From Streptomyces umbrinus (GTDB taxonomy: Bacteria > Actinomycetota > Actinomycetes > Streptomycetales > Streptomycetaceae): a stretch of DNA of 64,000 bases. Positions 26,826 to 35,942 of this stretch are shown here, one piece after another. Made by a program: the position numbers and the translations under genes. Location of the stretch: contig NZ_JAUSZI010000002.1 in the NCBI RefSeq assembly GCF_030817415.1, forward strand, positions 124,001 through 188,000, read 5' to 3'. Numbering within the stretch: position 1 is the stretch's first letter; every line of letters begins with the position of its first letter. Under the pieces are notes generated by a model. That model searched no databases. It was not told where the DNA came from and worked only from the letters and a program-made list of their open reading frames with translations.

Positions 26826-27758
26826 ATGCGTGCCATCACCACTCCGTTCGGCTTCGCCAGCACCGCCGGCGAGGTCGTGTCAGGAATCGATCTCACCGGC
26901 CGCCGCGCGGTGGTCACCGGCGCCTCCTCCGGAATCGGCGCGGAGACGGCCCGCGCCCTGGCAACCACCGGTGCGGCCGTCACCCTCGCCGTGCGGGACG
27001 TGGCGGCGGGCGAACGCGTCGCCAAGGACATCACCGGATCGACCGGCAACCAGGACGTGCGGGCCGTGCACCTCGACCTGACCGATCCCGCGTCCATCAC
27101 AGCCTTCACCGCCGCTTGGCAGGGCCCGCTGCACATCCTGGTGAACAACGCGGGCGTCATGGCCTGCCCCGAGCAGTACACGGAGCAGGGCTGGGAGTGG
27201 CAGTTCGCCACCAACCACCTGGGCCATTTCGCCCTCGCCACCGGCCTGCGCGGCGCGCTGGCCGCCGACGGCAACGCCCGTGTCGTGGTGGTGAGTTCCA
27301 CCGGCCACCAGCAGTCACCGATCGTGTGGGACGACGTCAACTTCGCCTTCCGCCCCTACGACCCCTGGCTCGCCTACGGACAGTCCAAGACCGCAGGCGT
27401 CCTCTTCGCAGTGGAAGCGACCCGCCGCTGGGCCGACGACAACATCACCGCCAACGCCCTGATGCCCGGCGCCATCTACACCAACCTGCAACGACACACC
27501 GGCGGCCGGGGCAGCGGCCGCGTCCCCGCCGAGCTGATCAAGACCGTCGGACAGGGCGCCGCCACCTCGGCGCTCCTCGCCACCTCACCGCTGCTCGACG
27601 GGGTGGGCGGCCGCTACTTCGTCGACTGCAACGAGAGTGAGATCGTCGACCGGCGCTCCGGCAGCCTGCACGGCGTCGCCGCCCGCTACGCCGTCGACCC
27701 GGCGGGCGCCCGGCGCCTGTGGGACCTGTCGCAGGACCTCCTCGCCGACGCCGCCTGA
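26826..27758 (+). CDS. SDR family oxidoreductase (retinol dehydrogenase/WW-oxidoreductase-like)
   Basis: The 310-residue protein contains TGASSGIGAETA at about residues 37-48, NNAGVMACPEQYTEQGWEWQFATNHLGHF, serine in VVVSSTGHQQ, and the catalytic YxxxK in LAYGQSKTAGVLF. The N-AG-V...NHLGHF block is typical of the retinol dehydrogenase-like group. ATG 26826 follows AAGGAATCC. It lies 73 bases downstream of another SDR on the same strand and is probably in the same LysR-controlled unit. The substrate is unknown; related Streptomyces genes act on hydrophobic ketones or aldehydes. Confidence 0.88.
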   Translation: MRAITTPFGFASTAGEVVSGIDLTGRRAVVTGASSGIGAETARALATTGAAVTLAVRDVAAGERVAKDITGSTGNQDVRAVHLDLTDPASITAFTAAWQGPLHILVNNAGVMACPEQYTEQGWEWQFATNHLGHFALATGLRGALAADGNARVVVVSSTGHQQSPIVWDDVNFAFRPYDPWLAYGQSKTAGVLFAVEATRRWADDNITANALMPGAIYTNLQRHTGGRGSGRVPAELIKTVGQGAATSALLATSPLLDGVGGRYFVDCNESEIVDRRSGSLHGVAARYAVDPAGARRLWDLSQDLLADAA

Positions 27759-28260
27759 CCGTTCGGGGACGACAGGCCCGCGGCCTTGGGACAGCGGGCG
27801 CCGTGGCGCTGACGATGTTGTGCGGCCTGCCCAACCCGACACCGACGGCGACCGGCGCCATGCCCGCCCCCCTCAACGGGTTCCACCTACGTAATCGACA
27901 AGGCCGACCCCACCCTGTCCGGCCCTCTCCCCCAGCAAGCGCTGGGCCCTCAGCTGAGCGGAAAGAGCCCGGAACGTCGTACTGAATTCCGTCGTCTTCC
28001 AGCGCCAGCGGCCGGGACCACCACTGCTGGCACCGGGATCGAGATGTTCAGCCGGTTCAGCGAACCCATCCATCTCGGACTCGCCGCTCTCGCCGCACGC
28101 GGCAGAATCAGACGCTGACAGGCCAACCACGTCGCACATGCCCCTGGTTCCGTTGCCAACCAGTGGCCGCTCCTCGCTACCTGCCACTGAGTTTCAGCGC
28201 GGCACTGTATGAGCCCCAAGCAGTGTCGGTGGGCGGGGTTATCGTGCGAGGCACCCGATG
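27759..28260. other. 500-bp region without a supported gene
   Basis: Mixed frames on both strands show no recognisable family. A plus-strand piece ending near 28119 (EMFSRFSEPIHLGLAALAARGRI) could be a decayed gene scrap, but nothing confirms it. Confidence 0.3.
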
Positions 28261-28571
28261 ATCTCCGGGCCGGTCGTCGGCGGATGCCGGTCCGGGCCGG
28301 TCTGCTGATGCTGCCCCGAGGAAGCACTCACCATCCCCAACGACACCGACTACGGGCTGGCCGCCACCGTCTGGTCCCGCGACGTCGACCGGGCCCTCAA
28401 ACTGGCCCGCAGTGTCCGGGGCGGTACCGTCGCTGTCAATGAATACAGCGAAGGCGCCATCAGCACGCCCTTCGGCGGCTACAAGCCTCCGGATTCGGCG
28501 GCCGCGACGACGGTCTCGAAGCCTTCGAGCAGTACACCCAGCTCAAGACCGTCTGGATAGCCCTGCGCTGA
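28261..28571 (+). pseudogene. aldehyde dehydrogenase, C-terminal fragment with frameshift
   Basis: From about 28309 one frame reads [42 protein letters not shown] and ISTPFGGYK, the conserved C-terminal block of NAD-dependent aldehyde dehydrogenases. After the GGYK motif the reading continues in another frame ([24 protein letters not shown]) to a stop at 28571. The catalytic cysteine domain and N-terminal three quarters are missing. It is a decayed remnant. Confidence 0.75.
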
Positions 28572-28760
28572 CAACAGGACCGTCCCGGCGGTGACACAGA
28601 CCGGCAGGGATGCGTGTTCGGAACCTGACTCCGAGCACGCATCCTTGTTGCCGCGTCCAGTCCGGGATTCAGACGTCGAAGGCCCGTAGCCAGGGCTGAC
28701 CGGCGCGCGACGAAGCACCAAGCCGCCATGCGGCGTGAACCTGCGGAGGTCGAGATCACC

Positions 28761-29723
28761 ATGACGACACGGGACGGCACCATCGGCGTCCTCCTGCCCC
28801 GCGACACTCCGACGCGGGACATCATCCCCTTCGCCCGGCGTGCGGAGGAACACGGCTTCGACGAGTTGTGGGTGGTCGAAGACCTCGGCTACCGAGGAGG
28901 ACTCGTACAGGCGGCCACCGTCCTCGCCTCCACCACGCGGATCCGGGTCGGCGTCGGACTCCTGCCGGCCGGCGCCCGCAATGTGGCCTTCACCGCGATG
29001 GAGATCGCGAGTCTCGCCCAACTGCACCCCGACCGCCTCGACATCGCTGTCGGTCACGGCATGCCGTCCTGGATGCGGAGCGTCGGCGCATGGCCGAAGA
29101 GCCCCCTGACTCTCCTGGCCGAGTACATCACCGTCCTGAAGTCGCTGCTGAGCGGCCAACCCGTGGATCAGCACGGGAAGTACGTGCACATCGACGGAGT
29201 ACGACTGCACGAGAGCTCCACCCCGGCTGTGGCCCCCGCCGTCCTGGCGGGCGTACGCGGTCCCAAGTCCCTGGCCGTGTCGGGTGACGTGGCCGACGGC
29301 ACTCTCCTCGCAGAACCGGTGACACCGGCCTACGTGACAGAAGCCCTCAAGCACATCGCACCCACCCGCCCCCACCGTCTCGTCGCCTACAACATCGCGG
29401 CGATCGACGACGATCCCGCCGTCGCGCTGGCAACCGCCCGTCCCGCCCTCGCCGTGGTCGCAGAACCGGACTGGCGGCCCCACATCGCCCCGCTTCCCTT
29501 CCACGACGACCTCGTCGCCCTGCGCTCACGCTGTGACAGCGCCGAGGAGTTCGCCCGCGCCCTGCCGGACGAATGGGTACGACAACTCGCCGTGGCAGGC
29601 ACACCGGAACAGGCACGGTCCACTCTGGCGGGCCTGTTAGACGCGGGTGTCACGAGTGCGATCCTCGCCCCCGTGGGTCCCGACTACCGGGCGTCGCTGG
29701 AGTCACTGGCGGCAATCCTGTGA
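28761..29723 (+). CDS. LLM class flavin-dependent oxidoreductase
   Basis: The 320-residue protein has the bacterial luciferase-like (LLM) TIM-barrel pattern: IGVLLPRDTP, FARRAEEHGFDELWVVEDLGYRGGLVQAATVLASTTRIRVGVGLLPAGARN, LDIAVGHGMPSWM, and AVLAGVRGPKSLAVSGDVADGTLLAEPVTPAY. Such enzymes use reduced FMN or F420 to oxidise or reduce small molecules. ATG 28761 is chosen because GCGGAGGT precedes it; an in-frame ATG at 28728 would add 11 residues. The MFS carrier gene starts 38 bases after its stop, so the two may be co-transcribed and share a substrate. Confidence 0.85.
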   Translation: MTTRDGTIGVLLPRDTPTRDIIPFARRAEEHGFDELWVVEDLGYRGGLVQAATVLASTTRIRVGVGLLPAGARNVAFTAMEIASLAQLHPDRLDIAVGHGMPSWMRSVGAWPKSPLTLLAEYITVLKSLLSGQPVDQHGKYVHIDGVRLHESSTPAVAPAVLAGVRGPKSLAVSGDVADGTLLAEPVTPAYVTEALKHIAPTRPHRLVAYNIAAIDDDPAVALATARPALAVVAEPDWRPHIAPLPFHDDLVALRSRCDSAEEFARALPDEWVRQLAVAGTPEQARSTLAGLLDAGVTSAILAPVGPDYRASLESLAAIL

Positions 29724-29760
29724 ACAGTCGACCAACACACGTGAAAGAGCACAGCTCTTG

Positions 29761-30975
29761 ATGGACCCGGCCACGCGCCGCCGCCGGGCGGCACTGTTCC
29801 TCTTCTTCCTCATACCCGGCCTGTCGATCTCCTCATGGGTGACCCGGACACCCGACATCCGGGACCGACTCGACGTCTCGACCGCGCAGATGGGCATCGT
29901 CCTGTTCGGGCTGTCAGTCGGATCCATGATCGGCATTCTCAGTTCCGGAACGCTCGTGGCCAGGTTCGGCACCCGGCCCGTCATGGGCGCCGCAACGCTG
30001 CTGATCATCCTCAGCATGGCGGTGATCGGCCTGGGGACCGCGCTTTCCTCCGCCCCGGCAACCACCGCCGGACTGTTCCTCTTCGGTGCCGGAATGGGCG
30101 GTGGAGAGGTCGCGATCAACATCGATGGCGCCGACGTCGAGCAGATCACAGGACGGACCGTACTACCCACGCTCCACGGCTTCTTCAGCCTGGGAACCGT
30201 CGTCGGGGCCGCGCTGGGAATCCTGTGTACCGCCGTCTCCTTCCCGGTGCAGTGGCACCTCACCGCCATGGCCGCCGTCACGGCAGCCATGTTCGCCTAT
30301 GCATTCCGCGCCATTCCCCATGAGGTTGGCAAGACCCGAGACGACAGCTTGCAGTCCGACGCAAGCACCACACAGACCCCGGTGCGAGTCTGGAAGGACC
30401 CACGGCTGTTGCTGATCGGTGGGGTCATCCTGGCCATGGCCCTGGCCGAGGGTTCCGCCAACGACTGGCTGCCCCTGCTCATGGTCGACGGCCACGGCGT
30501 GGACCCCGCCCTGGGGTCAGCCGTCTACACCGGCTTCGCCACCGCCATGACCATCGGCCGTTTCGCCGGCGGATTCCTCATCGACCGCCTCGGCCGCGCC
30601 CCCGTTGTCCGAGCCAGCGCCATCTGCGCGACCTTCGGAATCGCCGTTGTCGTCTTCGCCGACTCGGCCGCCCTCGCCGGCGCAGCCGTTCTCCTCTGGG
30701 GCCTGGGAGCCTCGCTCGGCTTCCCGGTCACCCTCTCGGCGGCCGCGGACTCCGGGCCCAACTCAGCCGCACGGGTCAGCCTCGTGGCGATGATCGGCTA
30801 CGTCGCGTTCCTCGTCGGACCGCCCTGCCTCGGCTTCCTCGGCGATCACTACGGCCTTCGCGTCGCCATGATCGTCGTCCTCGCCTTCACCGCCGTGGCG
30901 ATCATCCTGGCACCCGCTGTCGGCACGCGCTCCGTCGCGTCCTCCCCCGCCACCGAGTCGACAGCCCAGCTGTGA
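29761..30975 (+). CDS. MFS transporter
   Basis: The 404-residue protein has about 12 hydrophobic segments in two halves, with the typical MFS loop after the second helix (GTLVARFGTRPVMG). It starts with a short basic N-terminus (MDPATRRRR). Motifs such as GAGMGGGEVAINIDG and HGFFSLGTVVGAALG resemble the FucP/Bcr-like sugar or drug carriers of actinobacteria. ATG 29761 follows AAAGAG. It lies 38 bases downstream of the flavin oxidoreductase gene. Export of a drug-like compound or uptake of a small metabolite are both possible. Confidence 0.85.
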   Translation: MDPATRRRRAALFLFFLIPGLSISSWVTRTPDIRDRLDVSTAQMGIVLFGLSVGSMIGILSSGTLVARFGTRPVMGAATLLIILSMAVIGLGTALSSAPATTAGLFLFGAGMGGGEVAINIDGADVEQITGRTVLPTLHGFFSLGTVVGAALGILCTAVSFPVQWHLTAMAAVTAAMFAYAFRAIPHEVGKTRDDSLQSDASTTQTPVRVWKDPRLLLIGGVILAMALAEGSANDWLPLLMVDGHGVDPALGSAVYTGFATAMTIGRFAGGFLIDRLGRAPVVRASAICATFGIAVVVFADSAALAGAAVLLWGLGASLGFPVTLSAAADSGPNSAARVSLVAMIGYVAFLVGPPCLGFLGDHYGLRVAMIVVLAFTAVAIILAPAVGTRSVASSPATESTAQL

Positions 30976-31111
30976 GAAGTGGTTACATCTCGAAACCATG
31001 CCCGGGCCTCTCGGGACAGACCCGAGCATGCCGACACGTCAGGGGCACTCCACTACTCAGCCGCCTCGATCAGGTCGGCGCGATAGGGCGTGACGGTGAC
31101 GTTGATGCGGG

Positions 31112-31340
31112 TCACCTGGGGCGTGGGGCGTTGAAGTGGTAAGTACCTGCGGTGGCCCGGTAGACCCGGTACGGCTTGCCGCCACTGGTGTCCGCGCGGA
31201 CGAATGCCGGACCCCGCGGGGCTGTGACGCTCCTTCCCTGAGTGGGCACCCAGATCTCGGCGAGGGTGTTGTTCGGGATGGTCACCTTGAGGTGGATGCG
31301 TCCGTCGTCTCGGCGTGTCCAGTGGGATGCACGCCTTCCG
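31112..31340 (-). pseudogene. alpha-L-rhamnosidase (GH78), C-terminal fragment
   Basis: The minus-strand frame reads HWTRRDDGRIHLKVTIPNNT, AEIWVPTQGRSVTAPRG and YRVYRATAGTYHFNAPRP. That is the C-terminal beta-sandwich of bacterial alpha-L-rhamnosidases, with the conserved ..GTYHF ending. The catalytic barrel is not present anywhere upstream, and upstream sense sequence of a different family suggests a junction at about 31340. It is a remnant without activity. Confidence 0.65.
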
Positions 31341-31389
31341 CGGACCGTGTCCAGGGCCGAGCCCGCGCCGCCTCCGGGGCCTGCAGCCA

Positions 31390-31720
31390 TTCCCCGGCAA
31401 GGACCCCCCAGCAGCCGGAGTCTCCTCGCCGGACACCGCGAGACCGAGGATGCGCCGTACGTCAGCGGTCGCCGCCACCGCGGCGAGAGCCTGAGCCGCC
31501 TCCGGACCGAGCTCGGCGAGCGCCCCGGCGGGGGGTCCACCGCGTCCAGGGCGTCCCGGCGGCGGCCGCGATCAGTCCGTGAACCCCGCCGTGTCGGCGC
31601 GATGACACGCGCGCTCGACGGCCTGCACGGCTGCCTTCTCGACTCCGGGCGCGGCCTGCGACGACAACTCCACGACCATCCCAACGACCGAACCCCTCAA
31701 AGCAGATCGGCACGCCATGT
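31390..31720 (-). pseudogene. unassigned decayed coding sequence
   Basis: Several minus-strand frames join into a plausible alanine-rich helical sequence: MVVELSSQAAPGVEKAAVQA, then AGFTD, LIAAAAG, DALDAVDPP and MAATADVRRILGLAVSGEET. At least three frame changes occur in 300 bases. I do not recognise the family. It may be the remains of a gene lying upstream of the rhamnosidase scrap. Confidence 0.35.
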
Positions 31721-31833
31721 CACACGCGAGCGGATTTGGGCTCCCTGGCCCCGACCGGGTTCGCGGCCCGGTCGGGGTTGACGGCAGCAGACCAGTCGTG
31801 CGGCGTACTCGTCCGCCGTGGCAGGGTCGGACC

Positions 31834-32466
31834 ATGCCCTTTGATCACAACGACCACTACCACCGTCTGCTGTTGCGCCACGTGCCGCGGAATTGCGGTG
31901 CGGCCCTGGACGTCGGCTGTGGAACCGGCCGGCTCGCTCGTCGGCTCGCTCACCTGGGCATAGATGTCGATGCGATCGACCCGTCGGAAGAGGCCATCGC
32001 CGAGGCCCGCGCGCTGTCGGGGCGGAAAGCCGGTGACGGGAGCCCACGCTCCCAGCACGCGAACGTCACCGAAGCCGAACTGCCCAAAGCTCACTACGAC
32101 TTCATCTCATGCCTCGCCAGCATCCATCACATGCCGTTCGACACCGTCACCGCACTACGTGAGGCACTCGCGCCCGGCGGAGTCCTCGTGATCCTGGGCT
32201 GCTATCCGGAGAAGACCCGGCTCGACTGGGCTTGGAGCCTGGCAGCCGTGCCCGTCAACGCCGTCGCCAGGCTGACTGTCGCAGTGAAGGACAAGATTCG
32301 CCCAGCCGCCGCTTCGACCGGTCGAGGACAGGTGAAAGCGCCGGTGAGCCAGCCGACCATTCCCCTGCCGCAGATCCGTCAGAAGGCCGCGGTCCTACTG
32401 CCTGGATGCAGCATCCGCAGGCTCCTCTTCTGGCGCTATCTGCTCGTCTTCCGCAACAACCGCTGA
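31834..32466 (+). CDS. class I SAM-dependent methyltransferase
   Basis: The 210-residue protein has a Rossmann-type methyltransferase core with motif I ALDVGCGTGRLARRL (residues 25-39). An acidic residue at the end of strand 2 (VDAIDPSEEAIAEA), motif IV-like HYDFISCLASIHHMP, and motif V-like LREALAPGGVLVILG are also visible. ATG 31834 fits the conserved N-terminus HNDHYHRLLLRHVP. Upstream the frame is open but reads as intergenic sequence. The C-terminal third, with LAAVPVNAVARLTVAVKDKI, probably forms the substrate cap. No neighbouring gene points to a substrate. Confidence 0.85.
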   Translation: MPFDHNDHYHRLLLRHVPRNCGAALDVGCGTGRLARRLAHLGIDVDAIDPSEEAIAEARALSGRKAGDGSPRSQHANVTEAELPKAHYDFISCLASIHHMPFDTVTALREALAPGGVLVILGCYPEKTRLDWAWSLAAVPVNAVARLTVAVKDKIRPAAASTGRGQVKAPVSQPTIPLPQIRQKAAVLLPGCSIRRLLFWRYLLVFRNNR

Positions 32467-32634
32467 CGGGACCACTGCTCACGCCCGCCTCAACCGCAGA
32501 CTCCGGACAAGCGAATCAGTTCGCACGTCCCAACGAGCGGCCGAACCCTCGCGGAACCCCCGGCCGGCCATTCCCCTCCAGCGACAACAACGGCACGACA
32601 GATTCCATGCGGCAGCCGTCTATGCTCTCTCGGC

Positions 32635-33567
32635 ATGCAGCGCAGCAATGTCACGCGGAACGACGGCACGTGGGTGGGCCTGTCCTTGGACGTGCACGAC
32701 CAACATCAGCCGGGACTGTGTGTATTCAGTGCCGGGCCGCGACCGCTGATCTCCCAGACGTCGCGGCCTGTGCTGCTTGCCGTTGTCGAAGAGCAGCTCG
32801 GGGGCGTGGACTTCTGGCGCACCGACGCGTACCGCTCCTTCGTCCCGCCGCTGCGCGCCGATGTGGCGCGCGCCCTGACGGGCAGCCTGGAACGGTGGGC
32901 TCACCGCTTCGCGCAGTACCTCATCGACTCACCGGACAGCCCGTTGCACGAGGGCCGGTGGCTGCTCTCGTGTGAGAGTCCGCTCCGGCGCTGGCGCCAC
33001 CCCAACACTTCGCATGCCGAGTACTGGAACTCGATGCTCGTCGACGGTCATCCGGACGGATACATCGACTGGTTCGTCCATTCCGGGGCGTGGGAGGTCC
33101 TTCCGCTGCGGCCGATGCCCGATACCGACGACAGCCGGGTCAAGGCATACCGCAAGCAGGCCCGTGAAGGCACACTCCCACCCGTCCTGTTGTGGTGGGT
33201 CAGTGGCCTGGACTGCCATCTGATCCTGGACAGTCACGCGCGGCTCGCCGCGGCGATCGCCGAGTCCATCGAGCCTCCGCTGCTGCAGTTGCACCGCACG
33301 GTGCCGCGCGACGACCTGGCCGCGCGCGTCGATGAGGCCGTGAGCTTCTATGAGGACGAGCTGGCACGCTTCACCGAACTCCGCGCCGTCCACGGCCCCA
33401 CCGTCCCGGACGGCGCCGCCACCGCCGGCCCACAGCTCGTCCGCCTCCTGCACGACCTGAACACCGCGGAACAGCCGACCTGGTCCTGGCCCCTGCCCGG
33501 CGGGGAGGACCAGTGGCGTCGCATCGCACGCGAAGTGACAGCCGGCCACGGCTGTCACTTCATCTGA
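32635..33567 (+). CDS. conserved hypothetical protein (310 residues)
   Basis: The protein is soluble, with no signal peptide or membrane segment, and I do not recognise its family. Notable features are many tryptophans and aromatic residues (RWAHRFAQYLIDSP, YWNSMLVDGHPDGYIDWFVHSGAWEVLPLRP) and a central VLLWWVSGLDCHLILDSHARLAAAIAES. The latter resembles part of a ParB-like or substrate-binding fold only loosely. Codon use matches neighbouring genes, so it is likely real. ATG 32635 is the only start close to the beginning of the coding-type composition. Confidence 0.65.
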   Translation: MQRSNVTRNDGTWVGLSLDVHDQHQPGLCVFSAGPRPLISQTSRPVLLAVVEEQLGGVDFWRTDAYRSFVPPLRADVARALTGSLERWAHRFAQYLIDSPDSPLHEGRWLLSCESPLRRWRHPNTSHAEYWNSMLVDGHPDGYIDWFVHSGAWEVLPLRPMPDTDDSRVKAYRKQAREGTLPPVLLWWVSGLDCHLILDSHARLAAAIAESIEPPLLQLHRTVPRDDLAARVDEAVSFYEDELARFTELRAVHGPTVPDGAATAGPQLVRLLHDLNTAEQPTWSWPLPGGEDQWRRIAREVTAGHGCHFI

Positions 33568-33991
33568 GTCCGGCCGAATCTCTCGGATCGACGATGCCTG
33601 CGCGCTCAAATCCGAGCGCGTCAAACAGGCGACCCGGGGAGCCGCTTCCGGCACGTCCGCCGACGCTGCCGTCTCCCATCAGCCCGCACGGCGCCGTCTC
33701 CGCCGAACGCCGCACCAGTGTCAGGCGCGGCCACCGCTATGGGTGCCGGAATCCGCGATCGTCGGCGCAGGCCTGCTCGGGGTCGAAGGAAGTGAACCAG
33801 TCGAGCAACGCGAGGTTGACCATGCCCAGGGCCTGGTTGACGTCGCTGCCGACACCCGGTTCCGAACTGCTTCTGGTACAGGTACAAAGTCTGCAGTTAG
33901 AAGTGACGCCCGGCATGCGCGCGGGCAAGCGCGGCTGCGGGCCGCTCGCGCGTGGACGGGCGGGTACTCCCCCGGCGGCTCCGTCGCAAAC
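33568..33991. other. region without a supported gene
   Basis: A minus-strand piece reads VNQALGMVNLALLDWFTSFDPEQACADDRGF (about 33750-33850). It looks protein-like, but no family or start can be given; it may be a scrap of a decayed gene. The rest is shadow sequence. Confidence 0.3.
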
Positions 33992-34531
33992 TCAACTGGA
34001 CGGCGTGACCGGGGACCACATGCCGAGCCACTGCTCGGCGCCCCAGGCCTCGAACCGCTCTACCTCATTGAACCCCAGCTTCGCCGCGAGACGCATCGAG
34101 CCGACGTTGGCAGTCTGGGTGGTGAGCACCACCGGCTCGCCGGGAAGCGTGTCGGCGAGCCAGCCGAGTGCCGCCGCGCATGCCTCGGCGGCGTACCCGA
34201 TTCCCCACGCTCGTGGCAGGAACAGGTAGCCGAGATCGGTCTTCCCTGCGGCAGCCGGGCGATGGTGCCCTGTTGCTCTCCTGAGCAGAATCTGGCCGAT
34301 CATCGTTCCGTCGAGATCAACGACGAAACTCCCGGGCCACCGCTCGGGCGCCCCGGGCATCTCGCGCTCAAGCTCGTCACGCGGCCGGGGGCCGCCGAGG
34401 TAGGTGTGCACCTCTGGTGACGCCAGCAGCTCGATGAACGCTGCACGGTCCCGGTCCTCGGGCTCACGGAGCACGAGCCTCTCGGTCCTGATTGGCTCAG
34501 GCGGCCAAGCCACAGGTCCCAGATCTTCCAT
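33992..34531 (-). CDS. GNAT family N-acetyltransferase (RimJ/RimL type)
   Basis: The 179-residue protein follows the GNAT fold of ribosomal-protein-type acetyltransferases. It shows IRTERLVLREPEDRDRAAFIELLASPEVHTYLGG, then DLDGTMIGQILLRR, the acetyl-CoA loop DLGYLFLPRAWGIGYAAEA, and NVGSMRLAAKLGFNEVERFEAWG. Members transfer acetyl groups to N-terminal amines of proteins or to small amines, including antibiotics. The start at 34531 matches the usual N-terminal length. It stands downstream of the VanX-like gene on the same strand, 76 bases after its stop. Confidence 0.88.
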   Translation of the reverse strand: MEDLGPVAWPPEPIRTERLVLREPEDRDRAAFIELLASPEVHTYLGGPRPRDELEREMPGAPERWPGSFVVDLDGTMIGQILLRRATGHHRPAAAGKTDLGYLFLPRAWGIGYAAEACAAALGWLADTLPGEPVVLTTQTANVGSMRLAAKLGFNEVERFEAWGAEQWLGMWSPVTPSS

Positions 34532-34607
34532 CCGCGCACGCTAACAGATGGTCAAACAGCCGAACGGGAAAGGCCTGACGCCACCTGGATCCGAACCCAA
34601 ACAGCAC

Positions 34608-35264
34608 CTAGTCGAGTTCCTTGGGCCCGTAGTGGGCGGCTGCCGCTCCTGTCTCCAAGGCCCAATAACGGTCTCCGTATGACCAATGCCACCACTCTGT
34701 GGGGTAGTTGACCAGGCCGACAGCGGTGAGCGCAGTACTCAGGATGTGCCGGTGAGAGCGAGCAGCGTCGTTGATGTTGTCGGCCTGCGTGTAACAGGCG
34801 CCCGCACTCTCCTCAGGAGTCGCGTTCATGCGGGTGCCCATGTCGAGTTCATGGCCGTCGACATCGGCGAGCGTCAGGTCGACGGCGGCTCCAGCGCTGT
34901 GCGGTGCGATCTCGGGCGGGGACACGTAACGGCTGGCTGCTGAGCGGACCTGCTCGGCGGTCCATTCCGGATGCTCAGCCCGCAGTTGGGCTGCGTATTC
35001 GTCGAAGTAGTGGCGTTGAAGGGACGGTGGGCGATACCCCTCGACAAACAGGAGCCGCATCGCTTGAGGCAGCTGTGCCTGGGCCGTGAGAAGACGGTCG
35101 AGCACTCCTGCCCGCAGGTGGGCGAAGGCGCCGGCGGAGTCCTGCCACTTCCGCTCGTCGACCAGCAAGGGACTGTCTCGGCGCACATCCACAAGCGGCT
35201 CACCGCACTCCTGAACAGGCACGGCTGCGACCTTCGGGTCGGACATCAGAACGATCTCAGTCAT
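34608..35264 (-). CDS. D-alanyl-D-alanine dipeptidase, VanX-like (M15 peptidase)
   Basis: The 218-residue protein carries the M15 zinc site: His122 and Asp129 in PHSAGAAVDLTL, and Glu190 and His193 in YPTEWWHWSYGD. The conserved arginine is in VEGYRPP (Arg78), and the spacing matches VanX. VanX-type enzymes hydrolyse D-Ala-D-Ala, either for glycopeptide resistance or for cell-wall recycling. No vanH or vanA partner lies nearby, so resistance is not implied. ATG 35264 is chosen because the conserved part starts soon after. An earlier in-frame start would add a basic, unconserved 30 residues. Confidence 0.85.
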   Translation of the reverse strand: MTEIVLMSDPKVAAVPVQECGEPLVDVRRDSPLLVDERKWQDSAGAFAHLRAGVLDRLLTAQAQLPQAMRLLFVEGYRPPSLQRHYFDEYAAQLRAEHPEWTAEQVRSAASRYVSPPEIAPHSAGAAVDLTLADVDGHELDMGTRMNATPEESAGACYTQADNINDAARSHRHILSTALTAVGLVNYPTEWWHWSYGDRYWALETGAAAAHYGPKELD

Positions 35265-35519
35265 GACGCGATCATCTCGTGGCCTTGCGCCCTCTTCAGC
35301 CTGGATCTTCCGAGCTGCCGCGACTACGCGTTTCCCAAATCGGGTCAGTTTCATGGCCGTGCCGCGTTCGGCTCATTCGGAGATGGGCTGTCCGAGGTCC
35401 GCTTCGCAGCGGTTGATCTGGATCACCCTGGTGGATTGGTGGATGCCGGGATCTCAGGCGGCTTCCTCAGCGTGGGGTGGGACCGGGCTACCAGGAACCG
35501 GGGCAGGCTCAATTTGTGT

Positions 35520-35896
35520 GAGGAGCGGGCCGGCCCGACGCGACCGGAGGTGCGTGATCCCCTGGCCTGGCTCACCGTTGTCGCCTCCCGTGTGGCCAGT
35601 GACTGACATCGCTCACGGAGCAAAGACGCCGGGCTGCGTCGGCGCCAGGCCCAGAGCTGGTCTCGGCCGTCTGTGGAGCATTCCGAGGAACAGCGCCCTC
35701 TCACCCTGGCGGTGGCGGAGGAACTGGAATCCATGCTCCCGGCGCACCGGCAGGTCCTGGTGCTGCGCGACTGCGCGGATCTACCCATCCGTGAGATCGC
35801 GCACCTCCTGACGTCTCTGAAGCAACGTCAAAAGCCGCTTGCACGCAGCTCAGGCAGTGATGCGGGCGCGACAGCTCCAGCTCCAACTGTAGGAAC
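35520..35896 (+). pseudogene. ECF sigma factor remnant
   Basis: The frame reads EVRDPLAWLTVVASRVASD (end of region 2), then TGA at 35604-35606. It continues in the same frame with AEELESMLPAHRQVLVLRDC and ADLPIREIAHLL (region 4). A frame change near 35818 leads to SNVKSRLHAAQAVMRARQ, the end of the recognition helix, and a stop. The N-terminal core of region 2 is missing. At least two lesions and a truncation make it non-functional. Confidence 0.7.
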
Positions 35897-35942
35897 CTGC
35901 TCGCACCAGGCGTTGTCACAGGCATCAGGCACACTGCGCCGT

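Noticed and set aside
34608..35264. Glycopeptide-resistance operon
   Set aside because: Only the VanX-like dipeptidase is present; no vanH, vanA or two-component genes are adjacent.
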